A stretch of DNA of 7,733 nucleotides, from the NCBI GenBank assembly GCA_030601545.1, contig JAUVTM010000092.1:1-7733 (forward strand), given 5' to 3'. Each line of letters starts with the position of its first letter. Positions within the stretch are counted from its first letter, which is position 1. The notes beneath the pieces were generated by a model. The model saw only the letters and a program-made list of their open reading frames with translations. It did not search any database and had not been told where the DNA came from. Made by a program: the position numbers and the translations under genes. This DNA comes from Syntrophobacterales bacterium. GTDB taxonomy: Bacteria > Desulfobacterota > Syntrophobacteria > BM002. Below, piece after piece: positions 6,866 through 7,733 of the stretch.

Positions 6866-6923
6866 AATAGCGATTTTTATGCCTTTCGTACAGAAAAAGC
6901 GGATCTTGATTATCCCTTTTCTG
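6862..6923 (+). promoter_or_regulatory. Two adjacent dyads in the leader of the small membrane protein gene
   Basis: The first dyad is TACGAA (6862-6867) with TTCGTA (6885-6890). It is followed without a gap by a second: CAGAAAAAG (6891-6899) with CTTTTCTG (6916-6923), one A bulged, capped by a GGAT/ATCC stem (6901-6904, 6912-6915) around CTTGATT. The second could form a 12-bp hairpin in the mRNA about 30 nt before the Shine-Dalgarno. The first overlaps the predicted -10 and start, so it would act as DNA unless the real promoter lies further upstream. Confidence 0.4.
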
Positions 6924-6966
6924 TGGGCGGGTAAATACGTTCTATCTATAAGAAGGAGGAAATGGC

Positions 6967-7278
6967 ATGGCGGTTTTTGTCGGTGGCATTGTTGCAGCGG
7001 TATTGGGGGGCATACTCTTGCTCATCTGGTGGGTGCCATTCCTGCAGTTGGTGGCAGGAGCTCTGCCTGTGATGCTTTTGTTTGGTGGTGTCATTGCCGC
7101 TTACCTTGGCTTTGACGAGGTGAAAGAGAAACTTCCCTATTTCAGCAAGAAGGAGGAAGGGTTTCCGTCAACTGTGGAGACCGATGAAGCCCCCCAGTAC
7201 AGGGAAGAGGCAGAAAAATACAAGGCTGAAGTTGAACAACTGCAATCGGAACTGGATAAACTCAAAGAGGAAGAGTAG
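6967..7278 (+). CDS. Small two-helix membrane protein with coiled-coil tail, function unknown
   Basis: This 103-residue protein begins with two hydrophobic helices separated by only a short turn: residues about 2-24 (rich in Gly, Val, Leu and ending in IWW) and about 25-49 (LQLVAGALPVMLLFGG and on). Residues 50-75 are a polar linker. Residues about 76-103 are highly charged, with heptad-like Leu/Val spacing (YKAEVEQLQSELDKLKEEE), suggesting a short coiled coil that could mediate oligomerisation or recruit a partner. The ATG at 6967-6969 has an excellent Shine-Dalgarno (AAGGAGG, 6953-6959) with 7 nt spacing; a nearer out-of-frame ATG at 6962 is too close. Both termini are probably cytoplasmic, an inference. 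The gene is single, divergent from the HTH-membrane gene, and followed by an intrinsic terminator. I do not recognise the family. Confidence 0.85.
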   Translation: MAVFVGGIVAAVLGGILLLIWWVPFLQLVAGALPVMLLFGGVIAAYLGFDEVKEKLPYFSKKEEGFPSTVETDEAPQYREEAEKYKAEVEQLQSELDKLKEEE

Positions 7279-7366
7279 TCCTGACCCTTGTTCGCGAGAT
7301 GCGAGCCGGTTCGACACAGCGAAAGGTTTGGCTATATCCTTGGATAGCTAAAGGATGAGTATGATC

Positions 7367-7396
7367 ACCACCCGTAATCGGGTGGTTCTTTTTTTT
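7367..7396 (+). terminator. Intrinsic terminator of the small membrane protein gene
   Basis: A perfect 8-bp stem, ACCACCCG (7367-7374) with CGGGTGGT (7379-7386), has a TAAT loop and is followed by TC and eight T residues (7389-7396). It lies 88 nt after the stop codon. On the minus strand no T-tract follows the stem, so it acts only in the plus direction. Confidence 0.93.
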
Positions 7397-7399
7397 CCG

Positions 7400-7428
7400 G
7401 AGCCTGCCAGGGGCAGGCACAGAAACTG
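7400..7428 (+). repeat. Left terminal inverted repeat with internal hairpin
   Basis: The outer part is a perfect 7-bp hairpin (7402-7408 with 7412-7418, loop AGG); the inner part is ACAGAAACTG. With the preceding base the hairpin is flanked by GGAG (7399-7402), the alternative REP tetranucleotide. It begins three bases after the T-tract of the upstream terminator. Confidence 0.85.
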
Positions 7429-7438
7429 ATAGCCGTCC

Positions 7439-7663
7439 AACTTACCAGACTTGCTGTCGCCCGCCAGGTAGTCTGGTTGTTATATTCTGGTCGGGCCTAA
7501 CCCGCAAGACTCTCGCGCCCAGGTCTGCGGGTGGACCCTGAACGCTACCCAGCCGCTTTACGGTCACCCAAGAGGGCCGGGGCTCTCGTGGCGACCGGGG
7601 TTGCTCTTCTTCCGGACAGGATCCGGAAGCGGCAACGCCTCCTGTGGCACGTCTTAGCGTGCC
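7439..7663. other. Interior of the inverted-repeat element: series of perfect stems
   Basis: Four clear stems occur in order: ACCAGACT/AGTCTGGT (7444-7451, 7470-7477, plus AAC/GTT outside it); ACCCGCA/TGCGGGT (7500-7506, 7526-7532, with a bulged A and a further GACT/GGTC pairing inside); CTTCCGG/CCGGAAG around ACAGGAT (7609-7615, 7623-7629), extended outward by GTTGC/GCAAC (7600-7604, 7632-7636); and GGCACG/CGTGCC around TCTTAG (7646-7651, 7658-7663). A weaker imperfect stem lies between 7562 and 7596. The density suggests a folded RNA or a DNA structure. It matches none of the common RNA genes I checked by eye. Confidence 0.6.
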
Positions 7664-7703
7664 TAGCCGTCTTTTCATAAAGTGGCGCGGCACTCCGGGG
7701 ACG

Positions 7704-7732
7704 CAGTTTCTGTGCCCACCGCTGGTAGGCTC
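7704..7732 (-). repeat. Right terminal inverted repeat with internal hairpin
   Basis: This is the inverted partner of 7400-7428. Its hairpin (7714-7730) keeps seven pairs although three stem positions differ from the left copy. The inner ten bases, ACAGAAACTG on the minus strand, are identical to the left copy. The window ends one base after it. Confidence 0.85.
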
Positions 7733-7733
7733 A

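Larger units (their letters stand above)
7400..7732. mobile_element. 333-bp inverted-repeat element, MITE/REPIN-like or structured RNA
   Basis: Two 29-bp imperfect inverted repeats (7400-7428 and 7704-7732; 25 of 29 positions identical in inverted alignment) bound a GC-rich interior without a credible gene. Each end contains its own hairpin, GCCTGCC-AGG-GGCAGGC at the left and GCCTACC-AGC-GGTGGGC at the right (read on the minus strand), followed on the inner side by ACAGAAACTG in both. The interior carries several perfect stems. No transposase is present, so if mobile it would depend on one encoded elsewhere. Only one base remains after the right repeat, so a target-site duplication cannot be tested. 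A long structured RNA closed by the outer repeats is the main alternative. Confidence 0.55.

Noticed and set aside
6837..7115. 92-codon plus-strand frame overlapping the small membrane gene
   Set aside because: It starts inside the predicted -35 box and uses a different frame from the one with the strong Shine-Dalgarno and membrane helices.
6967..7278. Naming the small protein as a magnetosome MamI-like protein
   Set aside because: Two short membrane helices with aromatic residues between them recall it, but there is no magnetosome gene nearby and I cannot verify similarity.
7279..7330. tRNA suggested by GGTTCGACAC
   Set aside because: There is no cloverleaf: the acceptor, D and anticodon stems are missing.
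7442..7693. 83-codon minus-strand open frame inside the inverted-repeat element
   Set aside because: The composition is Arg/Pro-rich as expected from GC-rich non-coding DNA, there is no recognisable domain, and the frame runs through all the perfect stems.
7400..7732. RNase P RNA, SRP RNA, tmRNA or group II intron
   Set aside because: The conserved RNase P block (GAGGAAAGTCC), the SRP tetraloop helix context, the tmRNA ends and an intron domain V were not found on either strand. A weak TCCGGAAG resemblance to SRP RNA is explained by a simple perfect hairpin.
7400..7732. IS200/IS605-type ends
   Set aside because: Those ends carry hairpins that are not in inverted orientation; here the flanking ACAGAAACTG motifs face each other as true inverted repeats.

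Overview
The window looks like a stretch of chromosome from a Gram-negative bacterium, most likely a Desulfobacterota (former Deltaproteobacteria) member. This rests on protein style and gene order: a fused B12-binding/radical-SAM/DUF2344 protein, then RNase E/G, then ribosomal proteins L21 and L27. It also fits the spacers, which carry heptad GATTGCR repeats and hairpin repeats. Species-level placement is not possible by eye.

Left half (about 1-4860, minus strand). Reading in the direction of transcription: a sigma70-like promoter near 4826-4854, an 834-residue radical SAM protein of unknown function, rng (RNase E/G, only 4 nt downstream and probably translationally coupled), a 139-nt spacer with a dyad repeat and its own promoter, rplU (L21), and rpmA (L27). 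Transcription leaves the window at the left edge; obgE is the usual next gene but is not visible. The set points to ribosome and RNA maturation, and the radical SAM protein may belong to that theme by context only.

Middle (4782-5175). This 394-nt gap has no credible gene. It holds a promoter, a small hairpin, a heptad repeat, a REP-like hairpin with a GTAG 5' flank, and a GC-rich stem that may end transcription of the next gene.

Right-middle (5176-7278). Two divergently transcribed genes share a 393-nt control region. The minus-strand gene encodes a bitopic membrane protein with a cytoplasmic transposase-type helix-turn-helix, a Glu/Pro-rich linker, one membrane helix and an extracytoplasmic part. 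The plus-strand gene encodes a 103-residue protein with two membrane helices and a charged coiled-coil tail. Each has a plausible sigma70 promoter. The plus promoter carries a dyad over its -35 box, and its leader can form hairpins. The plus gene ends at a textbook intrinsic terminator (7367-7396).

Right end (7400-7732). Immediately after the terminator lies a 333-bp element bounded by 29-bp inverted repeats. Each repeat is itself a hairpin, and the two copies differ by changes that keep the local stem paired. The interior is full of further stems and has no credible gene. It is either a small non-autonomous mobile element (MITE/REPIN-like) or a structured RNA, and it is the least explained part of the window.
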